A stretch of DNA of 64,000 nucleotides from Prostheceraeus crozeri (lineage: Eukaryota; Platyhelminthes; Polycladida; Euryleptidae): NCBI GenBank assembly GCA_907163375.1, contig CAJQUW010001664.1, positions 1 to 64,000 on the forward strand, in the 5' to 3' direction. The first letter of the stretch is position 1; each line of letters opens with the position of its first letter. Position numbers and translations under genes: made by a program. Below the pieces are notes generated by a model. That model had not been told where the DNA came from. It saw nothing but the letters and a program-made list of their open reading frames with translations, and ran no database searches. Of this stretch, positions 24,836 through 36,975 are shown piece by piece.

Positions 24836-25072
24836 GACTATGCTTGTTTTTGATTGGTATTTGGTGATCCCATGAAATTGAATTAATTTTTAATGAAAAT
24901 GAATGTTTCCCATGAGCGTGTTTTTGTGTAGAACTGGTCTCAATTTTGTATTGCGCCATATCATAGGGTGTGCTTAAGTGCTGTGTGAAGTTCGGTTCTA
25001 CCACCTTCTGTATTTCCAGAGTTGTTTGTACTTTATCAATTTTGTATTCTGACTTTTGCTTGTTTGAAACCA
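24836..25072 (-). repeat. Dispersed repeat, minus-strand copy
   Basis: Reverse-complement partner of 19871-20118. Beyond it, 25165-25190 reads gaaccccctccccctggatc, which resembles a worn hAT end (ggatccaggggg on the other strand). This copy may therefore belong to a non-autonomous hAT whose other end is lost. Confidence 0.85.
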
Positions 25073-25800
25073 GCCTTGCTGAACATGATTCCAAACTTAA
25101 GTCCCAGACTTCTATAAAATAGCAAAGCTTGGACCTACCTGAACCAGTATGGGCTTCAACCACTTAAACACCATGAACCCCCTCCCCCTGGATCCGTTAC
25201 CGGCCACTTCTAGTGCTTGCTGCCGGCTCAGCCATGGTAATAGCCGCATGACTCTAATTGTGCTGGTTCATCCGGGGTTAACTCGCTCAGTTTCGCCTTG
25301 ATTTATCAACCACTTTTCCTTTTATAAATAGCCGTGTTTGATGATCAGAGTTGAGACAACAAGTTGGATCCGAAGGAATGATCAAAATCTGAAACTTGTA
25401 AATCCCCGTATCCCGGTGTCACTAAAATATTGATATACTATCACTCAAATATGACTGAGTTTTGGTAAGTGGTTTGATAATAAAATAGTGATAAACATTT
25501 TGATCCAGATGCATCCCTAAAACGTTTGAAAGAAGTGCATGATGATGCCGGGCAAAATTATATATGAGTCATGAGACAGAATGCGAAGAATTAAATGGTG
25601 TGAGAAAGGGGAGAAAGAGGACAACTTTGTCAAAATGTGCATCATGATAAAATTTATTCGACTCAGACATGATAGAAAAAGCTGAACATGGCATTAGCAT
25701 GTATCTACAATACTGAATATTAATAGGAAGGGAATGGCAAAACAAAAAAGATGAACAGTTGGATGCATGCAATTATCAACTCATTCACGAATATGCGGAC
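25073..25800. other. Gene-free stretch
   Basis: No gene seen. It includes the possible hAT-like end near 25180 mentioned for the preceding repeat. The rest is unremarkable AT-rich DNA. Confidence 0.45.
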
Positions 25801-26492
25801 GTAGTCCGGCACCCAGCACGAGTTTCTGCAGGGAACGAGACCGAAAATGAGACTTTCAAAGAATGATGTACACCATATGCCTACTACGAACCTGCACGTC
25901 TGCCGAGTTCTAGTGAGTTCCTTTTCTTGTTAGACACGATCAAAGAACACAATGGGACGCAGATTGCAGTTTTTGGCTAAAATGAAGTTTTGTATGTTTT
26001 CTTTTATCAACTGGAAGGTATTAAGTCTAGATCATGATTTTTGATTTGGAATGTCTTCAGGTCATTTCCTATGATGAGCATTTCCTATTGTCATGCTTCT
26101 GATCGACAATGTATGTGAGAATGTGGTTGAATGTGGATAAAGTTGCTCAAAATGTTTGTTTTTGCCGGGTGTATGTTTAGCTTTATTGACAAGGGTGCAT
26201 GAAAATTAAAGGAAATGACATGCAGACATTGCATGCCAAAAGTTAGGACTCTGGGCTTAGTAATTTTCGTTTCATCAGATAAAACATACAAAATTTCATT
26301 TCAGGCAAAAACTGCAATCTGCATTCCATTGGATTTACATGTGTTTTTCTTTGATCTTGTCTGACAAGAAGAGGAACTCATTAGAACACGGCAGACCTGC
26401 AGATTCGCAGTTGGCATATGGTGTGCATCATTCTTTGAAAGTCTCATTTCGGCCTCGTCCCCAGCAGAAACTCGTGCTGGTTGCCGGACTAA
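25801..26492. repeat. Foldback element, arms about 205-215 bp
   Basis: Left arm 25801-26003 and right arm 26279-26492 are inverted copies. Shared words, reading the left arm, are agtccggca, cagcacgagtttctgc, gagactttcaaagaatgatg and gcagattgcagttttt. The unique spacer is about 275 bp. A fragment matching the middle of the arm (gatcaaagaaa, gtaaatccaatgga) occurs at 41410-41460, so the sequence is dispersed. No target duplication and no coding sequence were found. Confidence 0.88.
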
Positions 26493-26729
26493 CGCCCATT
26501 AACAGTCAGCTGGATAGCTAAACGACGCTTGGGTTCCTTCAGTGATCTATAAAATATAGGTCTCTGGTGTGTCGGATTTATTCACTCTCTGAGATATAAA
26601 GGAAGCTGAAATCATGATCACATAGGCAATTCAACTTGATATTACTCCTTTACTTTTGTCTTTGTTTTCGATCCAAGAGTGTGAGACCTATCCTATTTCA
26701 TTCAAAATTATTCTTTGGATATGAATATT

Positions 26730-27763
26730 CAGTGGCGGCTCGTGCAGTTCAGTTCAAGTGGGGCGCAGTCCAAACTTCATTATTTAAGCTCATAAGCTAA
26801 TATGGTCTCAGTTGCAGCTAACTATACAAACTACAATTACTATTAGTTATACATGTAAGCGTAGACTTATATGAAAATGTTTAATTATGACATGACAAAA
26901 TTGAATTGCTCCATTTGCTAACTGCGATCCCTTAATAATATAGAATTATTTTTATAATAAGGACTCTCAATCAAGCAAAAATAGAAAATATGTTCGAATT
27001 CGCAACAGGTAATTGAAATTAAGAAAACATTATAAGGTTCTTTCATTCAATGTAATTTCAAATTTTTTTCACAATTTTTTAAAGCTAAATCGGCCTTCAA
27101 GACAAAAACATGTCAAAACTATTTAGCAACTTTTTCATTTGAAATTCGGAAGGTTACAGACAAGGTTTTGTGAAACGTTAACGTGATTCCTGATTATTCG
27201 TAACCTTGGTGAGTCAATACTTCTTAATACGAATTTTTCTTTATATGAAATGCTGAAATAGTAATCTGAAAAAATTTCAATCGAATCTACACGAGAGACA
27301 TCAATGAATAGTGACCGAATGCGTTTCGACTGCAGTTTGCAATGCTTGCACATGTTTCATAAAATTGACGTTAGATTGACTTCCCAACACACTGCAGCGT
27401 TACAACTAATAAGAATGCGCGAAACTGTACCAGAGGGACATCGTGAGAGCGCCCCATCTCAGCACAATTTACGCGTGTGATGCAGCCAGAAATATTTGAT
27501 GTATGCAAATGTATGATCAGCAAAACCTGTATGAAGCGAGGCGCATTTGCTGTGCGCCCCATCCATGAGATATAGGGACGGTGACGTCTGAGTCACTTGA
27601 AACGCGCTTTGATTGATGTTTGGGCATTCTTGGTTATTGGACAGGTTGAGCCATTGACCGTTCAGTTAGCGTTCATTTAACTTGATGATGATTTATTTTA
27701 ATTTTGGTGTATTATCTAATGGTGGGCTGCGCCCCAGGCGACCATATGGACGGGGCGCCGCTG
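26730..27763. mobile_element. Non-autonomous hAT element, 1034 bp
   Basis: The 8-mer tgaatatt flanks both ends (26722-26729 and 27764-27771). Termini are cagtggcggctcg at the left and cagcggcgccccg read inward from the right, followed on both sides by ggggcgcag. This is a recognisable hAT terminal form (CAGnGGCG). The inside has no transposase, so mobilisation would need an enzyme supplied in trans. Confidence 0.93.
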
Positions 27764-27771
27764 TGAATATT

Positions 27772-28830
27772 GAATAATACTTTCCAAATACAAATTACGA
27801 GATTCTTTTTGTAGTTTTGTATATGTAGCTTAATCTACTTAATAATCAGGAAATCAAAAATCATAATTGATGTTGTGATGCTCTTTTACCAATTCAACTT
27901 AAGGCCATGTTTCATGACCATCAATATACAGAGTTCCACCTGCACTATATGTCAACACATCCTGTCATGACTTATCATTTTCATCTGATAAATAGGTTGC
28001 TCCTCATCTGAACGACCATCGTCTCAATTGTATTTCATTTCATTACTCATCACTATCCTCAAGTTGGCCAACAACATTCAATTTCTTCGGCAATGATTCG
28101 GGGATATATTTCAACGTCTGGATACTTTTCATTAATCAGCTGATTGATTCAAGGCTCCTACCGCGACATCCTGTGGTGCTAGATTCTATTCCGAAACAAC
28201 TCGAGACTTGATGTGCAAAAAGAAACATTTAGGCCTGACTAGCTTTATTTATATCTATGCGGCATTGGAGGATATAGCATTAACAAGGATTGTAGGTAAT
28301 TTAAAAAAATTCTAATTATACGAAAAATGCAAACATGTGACACAATCCATTAAGCAATACTCGTAAACGATGACTCATATATACGAGTAGATCACAACGA
28401 AATAAGCATAGTGAATAGGCGTACATTTGACAAGTGGACCTGAAGGTGAGGTCCTCTTGGGATCTCAAAGTCCAACAAACTGAAAAAGCACAGATTACGC
28501 CTATACTAAAGCGAAAATGCCACATTTCTTCTAATAATCACCGTGGGCAATTATTTTTTCAAACTCATTTTTAACCCGGCGATTAGCGAAATTTAATATT
28601 CTTACGAGAAAATTTTTGTCGTTTCTGTATTTAAATTGCGTTTCCGAGAATTAATCTATTTATAATTTTTAGAAATTATATTATAGGACTATGCCTAAAT
28701 GGCACGCTTCATATTTTTCTAATGCTATTAATTTTTCTACATCCTCTTATTTGATTCTATCATTAGGCACCAGTTAGCGGTATGCCTATTTCATACCGGG
28801 TAATATTACCCAGTGAATCGATACTTTTAA
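27772..28830. other. Gene-free stretch
   Basis: AT-rich, no gene, array or element end that I can support. Confidence 0.5.
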
Positions 28831-29075
28831 ATCTTCCAAGAAACTTACAAGATCTGAGAAGATTTGCAAGATTGGACTGCTATTTTGGAAGATTTGTAAG
28901 ATAGGTCTGTTGTCTTGGAAGATTAGCCTGAAAGATCTTAGAAGATATGTCTGGGAACTGAAACTTGGAAGATTGGCAAGAAACTTGGAAGATTGGCAAG
29001 ATAGAACGGTTGTCTTGGAAGATTGACCTGTAAGATCTTACAAGATGTGTGGGAACTGAAACTTGGAGATTTGGT
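28831..29075. repeat. Degenerate cttggaagatt / agatctta repeat
   Basis: The words cttggaagatt, aagatctta and gggaactgaaacttgg recur, with a 100-bp period clearest from 28910 to 29070 (ttgtcttggaagatt at 28910 and 29010). A related, more worn patch with atcttgaaagtcttacaaga lies at about 38510-38560. Confidence 0.8.
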
Positions 29076-31149
29076 AATACCACAGAGCTAGAGGAAGGAC
29101 CCCGCAGTACCCGCAGTTGCGGGAAGCGCAAAATAATTCCATTAAGTTGAAGTTTATGAATTACTTATAAAAAAATTATGGAGAACTTTCAATGTGATCT
29201 GTGAACTTGTATAGTGATCATCAGGGGCAACAACCGGCCCCGCTGTCCCCGCGCTGACTCAAGTTGCGAACTACAAGAATGCTTGCATGCATAGAATTGA
29301 GATCAGTTTTTAGACAATTGGTGCTGCTTCTTCTTGCTATTTCGGCTAAGACGTTGGTTATTTTTTTATTGGATAATACTCAACCCTACATATTTAAAAA
29401 CGATGTTCTTGGTCACTTTGGTAATTAGTAAAATCGAGAATACGAAGTCAATGATCAAATCAGGAAATGGGAGCAATGTAAGCACTACGTACTATACAAG
29501 TCTCATTATAGGACAAGTCAAACATTCAGAGCAGAAGCTATTCGGTTTGACAAAGACAAAACCCCATTATTATTGTGTTCATGGGTTTGCAGGAAGCAGT
29601 CCAGGTGCATTAAAAGTAAGTATGACGCATTCTATTCAGGTCACGTATGTTGCTACACTACCGTCATCGATCAACCAGTTCTCCGCACTACTGCTGATAA
29701 CACGTTAACAGTGACAGCTTAAGAGCAACGCATAAAGGAGCAGCGTGCATGATTCGGTTGTCGGAAACATCACCACTGCTGTGACCATAGAAATAAACTG
29801 TTTATCTGAAGTCCGCTAGAAACTAAGCATCTAAGTGAAAATGCGTGCGATTTATGTGCCGTTATTGTACATTGCATGAAGCTTAATTTCCATTCTAGAG
29901 GTTTTATTGTTGTCAATTTCTATGGCTGTGACTGAGAAGTTTCTATTGCGTTGTCTACATTGCGGATTGTTTCAATTACTGTACAGAAATCGATTCATGC
30001 TATTCAATGTTTATACTGCTTTCTCAGGAACACTGATACGGACTTTGGTTGATGCTGTCCTGAGTTTCATCAAATTTCTCATCGTCGCTGAAGGAATTTA
30101 AGGACGCGAGGAACTGATGAAATTGCCACTCACATGATTCCTTGCAATTGAAATGTGGAGTCAAAGCTGAATTTCATCTACCGTGGTAAATTGAATCATC
30201 CAATTCCAGATCAAAGGTAGGAACATTTCACTGTGTCATAATTTACCAATCTAGGCCCTATGACAGATCCATAAATTAAGAGCTGTCTTAAAGTCTCAAC
30301 TACAACGGAATTGTAAATCAAATGCTATTTAGATTTTATGACTCTGACTGCGATAGGTAGAATGGCATACTTTGTTTCATACAAAAATACAGCCACGTCG
30401 TCCCCTTGAACTTGATGACTCGAAGAATGAATTGTCATTTTTCAACCGTTTCCCACCATAGATGCGTTCGTAAATTAGGTGGACCCCGTAAATTTAAGGC
30501 TCAAGTAAGATAAAGTTGAGGGTATTATCAATCTTCCTATTGAGGGCTCATATATAGCTGGTGACAAGATATGAACAGATCGACAATGAAAATTTGGTGC
30601 GTACGGGTTATCTCCTCCTCACGATTTCAAATTTGTTTAAAATCTGTAAAAATGAATTAATTATCACAAAACTTAAAGTGCGCGTAGGTGAGGACATTTG
30701 TTATCCATATAGGCCTACCAAAATTTATGCAATTCGGACAAATACTTTTTGAATTAGGAACGATGACTTGAGGTGTAGCGATGTCAGAAGTTTGATCCGA
30801 CTTCTCCTGACATAGTGAATACAAAGCACTTGAAGTCAACAAAGTAATTTCGTGACAACTCGTGAAGTGATAATGACCAGGTCGCATCCCTTACACTAAT
30901 ATAGAAATAGAAATATATTTTCGCCAATACAATCACCGTACAAGATTCATGTACAAAAAGCGTAAACATATGTGCATATTATATTAAAGAGAAGTACATT
31001 AGATATTTGTATCAGCGACTGTAGAGGTGAACGGTACTAGGGCAGTGTAGGCAGTAGAAACCTAGTCCCGCTGAGAGAAGTCCGATGTCAATCCACATTT
31101 CACACAAACGTCGGAAGAATATATCGCAATAAAAGTATGAGTCATGTAT
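29076..31149. other. Mostly gene-free; holds dispersed repeat copy 2
   Basis: 30605-30889 is the second copy of the repeat at 14449-14757. A 124-codon plus-strand frame at 29334-29708 shows no recognised family and is not called. A splice-donor-like aaaagtaagtatg at 29611 is not enough for an exon call. Confidence 0.5.
30605..30889 (+). repeat. Dispersed repeat, copy 2 (partner at 14.4 kb)
   Basis: 30605-30798 is collinear with 14449-14616. 30829-30889 is inverted relative to 14697-14757. See the partner entry. Confidence 0.7.
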
Positions 31150-31157
31150 GCGTGAAC

Positions 31158-33536
31158 TAGGGATGTGAAGGGTAATTATTACCGGTAATAATTACCGGTA
31201 ATTTTTCACTTTTGACCATAAATTATCGGTAATAATTACCAGTAATTTTTGATTTTAAAACTGATTTATTTGCTCTATTTTGATCATGAAGTGCGTTGTA
31301 GACATAGTATACTTACTATAACAGTAGTGACATCAGAAAAGCTATATAATTCAGCGTTCATAATTTTGATATCACATGACGTCATCATTCATATCGTCTT
31401 CTAATCAAATCAATTAAACTTGCATGGCAACTCTACATGAAATTAGTACAAACAGTTTCTAGATAATTTGTATTCAGTTTGATGTAGCTTTATCAATTCC
31501 AGACCGCAGACTTGTGAAAACATTTCTATCATCAGGGTTTTTTCAAAATCTCCTAACGATAGAAGTGTTGAGCTTCTGAAATATATCAAGTAAAAGGAAA
31601 AAGCAATGATAAATTAATCCCATCGTTTAACTTGATTTTCCTATCCATTTAGTAATGTAAAAGTTAGTAATCTGATTTGCAGTACGTTAATTTTTGACGT
31701 ATCGTACCTCCTAGTTGAATATGAAAAGGGTCCTTGTTACTTATCATTGTAGGCATACGTCGTCGCGTCCAGTGCATTTTCTACTGATCAATTTGTATCA
31801 ATCTCTATTTTGTTAGAATATTTGGTTTTCATAGAAAATCTATTTTGTTTATAAAGAAATGTTCTTGTATTTTTAAACCAATTCTTTCATTTCCAATACC
31901 GATACCGTACTCATCACACATCCATATCTTCATTGTAGTAATTTCATGTCATCAGTTTTGGTAATGATTAGTCCAAGTGCGACGGCATGTCATATCCTTT
32001 TCAATAAACAAAGTTAAACGATTTGAGATTTCTGTATTTGGTTTTCATCAGCTTGATTAAAGGAATAGGAGTGGTATACGGACTGTTACTAGGCCTAGCG
32101 GCAATCTGAAGCCATAATTATTTTGCTTAGATTTTAAAACTCGACAACTTTACATTAGACCTGCTGTATCTTGAGTCAAACACTAAGAAAAAGCTGAAGT
32201 AACCTCGCTCATAATCCTAACAAAATTAGCACGCTAATAATTTTTTTCTCATTAGTGTAATTTGCTTGCATCGTGACCGCGTCCCTTGCGATCTTCGTTT
32301 CGCAAGTAGGTTATATCCTACCTACGAGTTTAGACCAACGTAGGCATTGCAATAAAAAATACATAGCCTAGGTCAGACTGACATAACTTTTCAATGTTAG
32401 TTTTGAGGAACACGAAGGTCGTTTAGCTACGCTTGGCCGCTTGCAGACAAACACTATAAGTGCGCTTTCTGAACACTCCAAAATTGAACATAACAGTGTG
32501 CTAAGTATCACTGAGTTTGCGATTAAAATCACTAGGCCCTAGAAATAAATCTCCGTTAGAAAATCGATTATCTGAAGCTCAACTCATTAGAGATACACGT
32601 AACAGACCAAAGATGGACCGTTAAGAAGAGATAGTCACCTGACGCGGTACTCGAGTACCAGCGAATCTTATAATTAACTCTGTCATCTGGTTCTGGTCAG
32701 AGATAAGCCTAGGCCTAAACCGTCGCGTCAGTCACCTCACGTTCCTTTTATACCGCACTGACACAGCGAGTGTCTCGCGAAACGTTTGGGTTTGTACTTT
32801 GTACTGTAGTTGTACATAATGTTAAATTTTAGCCAACTTTTTTAAATCATAAAGCTCAATTACAGGGCCCAGTGACTGACTTTTGTCCTACCCAATTGCT
32901 ATCATAAGTTTGATTGATCATTGTCGCTCACTCAAGTATACACGTAGGCCCTACCGCTACCGGACGTACCGGTTGAACGTTGAAGTTATCTCAACTTCAT
33001 ATGAAACATGGAATTGTCTTGAAAAAGGCGTTAGAGACCACAATGGAAATATGACAAATAGCTTTGTATTGATATTAAAGTAAGGTACCGGACACCGGTA
33101 CCGCTATAAGACCTGGCCTACATCCCGCACATATACTACAGTATACTGCAGTAGATGTAGCTACGTACATAATACACTATAGGTCTACAGACAGCTGAAA
33201 CTCGTTTGCCCCTTCTTCACTTCTTGCACTATTGAATGTGTATAGGAGCATCAGTACGACGTACGAGGAGGCTACTAGTACGTACACGTAGTATACGTAC
33301 GCCCTATATCTTTCCAAGCAGTCGAACTTACAGTCCAGAAGCGTGACTTGCATTTTAACTCGCAATGAAAACTGAAATTTATCAGCAGATTGTGTTATAT
33401 AGGCAGGAGCGACATGTCTAGGATTTCAGACGTTAATTATGGGTGCAATTACACCAAATACTGAAATTCAAAAATTACCGGTAATATTACCCTGTAATAT
33501 TTCAATTCAAAAATTGCCGGTAATTTCACATCACTA
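31158..33536. mobile_element. Non-autonomous hAT element, 2379 bp, with attaccggtaat repeats
   Basis: The 8-mer gcgtgaac flanks both ends (31150-31157 and 33537-33544). Termini are tagggatgtgaa and, from the right, tagtgatgtgaa. Just inside both ends lie clustered copies of taattaccggtaat and close variants, probably transposase-binding sites. The 2 kb inside shows no transposase. Termini and subterminal motif resemble the element at 49961-52733, so the two probably belong to related families. Confidence 0.93.
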
Positions 33537-33610
33537 GCGTGAACCCTAAATGCAGGGTCTAAACTAATTTATGCATTTGTAGAGTAGGCTACATGAAGAT
33601 CGGTTTAGAA

Positions 33611-34883
33611 CAGTTTAGAACTCTTTTTTGATCACTTGACTCGAAATCTTGACAACAATATCACTTGTGAAGTTGCCTTTCTAGATTTTTGTAAGGCTTT
33701 CGATGAAGTTCCCCATTCACTTCTGCTAGAGAAATTACGTTATTATGGAGTTACTGGTGTTTTGCACTCATGGCTGACAAATTACTTGCATGATCGCACT
33801 CAATGTGTTAGAATACAGAGCAAATCTTCTCGCTCCACTCCAATTCGTAGTGGAGTTATTTAGGGGTCTGTTCTTGGCCCTACTTTATTTTTCATTGATG
33901 ATTTAGACTCATGTGTATCCAACAGTTTGATATTTAAGTATGCTGATGATGTAAAGCTTTTGTTCGCGCGAAAAAATCAATTTTCTACAGCTCTCCTCGC
34001 AAATGCTTAAATGATATCCATGATTGGTCTGTGAGAAATGGTACTCCTGTGAATTTGAGTAAATGTAGTAGGCCTATAATGTACTTTGGTCGCAATAACC
34101 CTAAAAACGAGTATTTTTTAATGAGATTATTATTCCTCAAGTGAATACAACTAAAGATCTTGGCATAAAGGTTTGTACAACTTTGGATTTTAAAGATCAA
34201 ATTTTTCACTTGTCTCAAAGGCAAATCGTGTGTTAGGCATGATTAAGAAATCTTTTTACTGTCGTGATCCTTCACTCCTTATCATGTTGTACAAAGCTCA
34301 TGTGAGAGCTATACTTCAGTTTGGTAGTATCATTATGGTGTCCATATCGTCGACACGTCATTGATCATGTTGAAAAAGTTCAGAAGCGTTTTGTAGACTA
34401 TTTTCTAATTTGAATGGTTTGAACTAGAGATCGAAGTTGCACAATTTAAATTTGTTAAGTCTTGAAGCTTGCCGACTGCGTTACAAGCTTATTGTTTTAT
34501 TCAAGATAGTGTGATGTTAACTCAACAGAATTATTTTCCTACTCTGGTCGCACAAATATAACGGATACCCATCAAAAGATAGATTATTGTCCCCCTATCA
34601 AAACATTCATATCGTCATCATTTTTTCACGGTAGATGTGACGCATCATTGGATTCCCTCTACAGTCATGAAAGAAATGTTTCAACTGTTACAGAGTTTAA
34701 AAGATCAATTTCTGCTTATCTTATTCGATGCGACATCTGGTAAATTATCTTATTTTTCTATGTATATTTTTGTTGGTTCCTTTTACTTGCAGCCCGTTTG
34801 GGCTTGATATTTGTTAATTATCCATTTAGTATGTGAATGCTGTATGTACTCTTGATAACAAATATATCATCATCATCATCAAC
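33611..34883 (+). pseudogene. LINE reverse-transcriptase fragment (CR1/Jockey-like), 5'-truncated
   Basis: Begins mid-RT: ELFFDHLTRN, then AFLDFCKAFDEVPHSLLLEK (RT motif A region), HSWLTNYLHDRTQCVRIQS and SGVI, then an in-frame TAG at 33861, then GSVLGPTLFFIDDLDS and the catalytic YADD with following VKLLF near 33940. Further stops and shifts follow. Later text LYKAHVRAILQFGS and KVQKRF-like residues match the LINE C-terminal thumb. It ends with tttgggctt and an (atc)n tail at 34867-34883, the usual simple-repeat tail of such LINEs. It is dead on arrival: 5'-truncated and with several nonsense codons. Confidence 0.88.
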
Positions 34884-35757
34884 AGTAAAAAGTATATCGC
34901 ATAATATGCAGTTGGATCGATTCGGGGTATCAGGCAATTAAGGTAAAATTTGTAAATAATGGTGGGCAATTTGATATCCTTTCAAGCATTTTACCCAGTG
35001 AGCATATTTCTAACATTTTTTAAGAATATTTTGTTCTTACTGACTTTTCTGATATATTTTGGTAATGTATTCCACTCTGTGGCACCGGAAAAGTCAAAAT
35101 TATTTTGACCTAGTCAAGTTCTGTAATATTGTATAGGAAAATTGATAGCATTTCTTTCCGTGTATGTTCCATCAGATTTATATTTACAAATACTTTTCAA
35201 AGATAAGGGCAGCCTATCATTTTCATATTTGAGCCTGTGACATATATATGTTGAGAACCTTATAGCATATACATGCGATTAACTCCTAGAAAACTCTCAA
35301 AAACACTTAAATGAAATTTTTAAACTTAAATGAGACACTAACTTAAATGAAACACTTAATGAAAATTTAGGTGAGGGTTCCATGTGATGGCGAGTTCTAT
35401 TCGAGAAAATGCGGCAGTCAAGCGAAAAAAGCTAACATACTCGTAGCATGTTCATGAATAGAAATACATAAACATATTTAAATGCGCATAATATCATTGC
35501 ATCTCTTGGTTTTCTGTAAATATCAACATGGTTTGTATTATTTTCATTTTTGAGTAAATAATAATGAATCTGCATGCAGGTCGAGGTAATTAGGTTATTA
35601 AAATGTAATGAAGGGGGCCCAAGTTGGAATTTACGATAGATTCTTTTAGAACCTCATGCTAGAATTAAAGCATTAATTAGGTTACACGTAACAATTACAT
35701 TAAGTTTTCAAAATTCTAAAATACTAATGTTCAGTCCACTTTCTGCACTTTTTATAG
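34884..35757. other. Gene-free stretch upstream of the BEN gene
   Basis: AT-rich, no recognisable element. Any promoter or 5' exon of the gene at 35758 would lie here, but I cannot identify one. Confidence 0.4.
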
Positions 35758-36975
35758 GGGAAAAAGAACGAATGGAAAAGAAGAGAGGAACATTGGAGGG
35801 GAAGCTAGATGACAACGACGACACTATTAGGAGCTTCGGCTTCCTCGATTCCTCAGGGGAACAACTATCCGAACCAGAAATAGATGCACAGTTTCTTGGA
35901 ACAGATGAGGAGCCACTAAGAAATCCTGATACAGAGGTATGTCTTAGTCATAGAAAAAAGATGATTAGACTATGGTGAAGGGACATCAATTCATTTTTAG
36001 CGAAATTAAATCTGCTTCTGATGCCTCTCTTTAAAAATAAAAGTTGAGAATCTTGTATGCCGGCATATTCTTGAACTGTGGAAAATCTAGGTTTATTTGT
36101 TTGTGATAATGTAACTATACGAACATATTACAATTCCGTGCACATTACTTTAAAGTATGGATGTCTGTTTGAGACAATGAATACATTAATTTTCAATTAT
36201 TTGTACAAGTGATGCGTTACAATCAATTGTTTCTTGTTATACTGTTATATTGTAATGTTACTTGAAACTTGATAGATGTTAAATGCACACTCCTGCTGGC
36301 GTATTTTGCAGGCACAATGTACTAACAATCAAATTCTTCTTGAAATAAGGATAATTAAAACCTTTTTGGAGGACATGAATAAGCTGATGGCTTCATTGGA
36401 GAAAGAAAATAAGAGAGTAAGTAGTTAGTGTGATCTGTATAACTACAGTGTAATTTAGTCACAGTTGCAGTATACACATATGCATGTAATTTCTCAAAAC
36501 ACCAGTTTTTTATATATGTACTTATATTACGTACGATGGAAATGATTAAATACATTACTTTCTCTCGATGGTTGACTTAAATTAATCACGGACAATTGAT
36601 CTGATCTTAAAGAACCGAAAGGAAGCATCAAGACACTTGGTTCGAGTTCAAGACGAGACATCAAGTTCTTCAGCGGAGCCTGTCGTAAGTTAAAAGGCCG
36701 TACTGAATGAAACTAGCCTCTTTGTTCATAACTGTAGACTTCGCTCACCATTTAAAACTTAAAAGTGCATCACATGCAATATTTCATCTTTCAGATTTTT
36801 AATGGAAAGGATTTGATGTCCATCAGGTCGAGTAGGCCCAGCATATTCGCCCTCCGAATTGCGGAGGAAATGTTCAGGGAGGCTGAGCTAAAGACGAAGC
36901 TAATATCTCCTCAAAGAAAGAGCCATGATGGGAGGCAGCCATTTGAGGACGATAACAGACTGAAAATTATGAAAA
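35758..36975 (+). CDS. Probable BEN-domain protein, four exons seen (partial)
   Basis: Exon A about 35758-35936 (acceptor tttttatag; ATG at 35772; acidic text MEKKRGTLEGKLDDNDD; donor gag/gtatgt). Exon B 36312-36416 (acceptor ttttgcag; coiled-coil-like EIRIIKTFLEDMNKLMASLE; donor aga/gtaagt). Exon C about 36613-36684 (weak acceptor; donor gtc/gtaagt). Exon D 36795-36975 (acceptor catctttcag; donor aaaa/gtaagg). Phases agree across A-B-C-D (0,0,0, then 1). Exon D reads GKDLMSIRSSRPSIFALRIA, then EEMFREAELKT, SPQRK and GRQPFEDDNRLKIMK, which matches the N-terminal part of a BEN domain, a DNA-binding fold found in chromatin and transcription factors. The acidic start plus coiled coil fits such a protein. 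The remaining BEN exon(s) were not found downstream, so the gene may continue across a longer intron or be broken. It could also be a multicopy BEN gene rather than a single-copy regulator. Confidence 0.72.

Noticed and set aside
16501-25200. One large hAT element from cagaggcggatccagc (16501) to ccctggatccgtt (25190)
   Set aside because: The two ends are only loosely alike, no 8-bp duplication matches, and several independent elements with their own target duplications lie between.
29095-29265. Small inverted-repeat element around GC-rich words ccccgcagtacccgcag and ccccgctgtccccgc
   Set aside because: The two sides do not pair over more than a few bases and no target duplication is visible.
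29334-29708. 124-codon plus-strand frame as a gene or exon
   Set aside because: No family resemblance, no supporting splice partner, and composition like neighbouring non-coding DNA.
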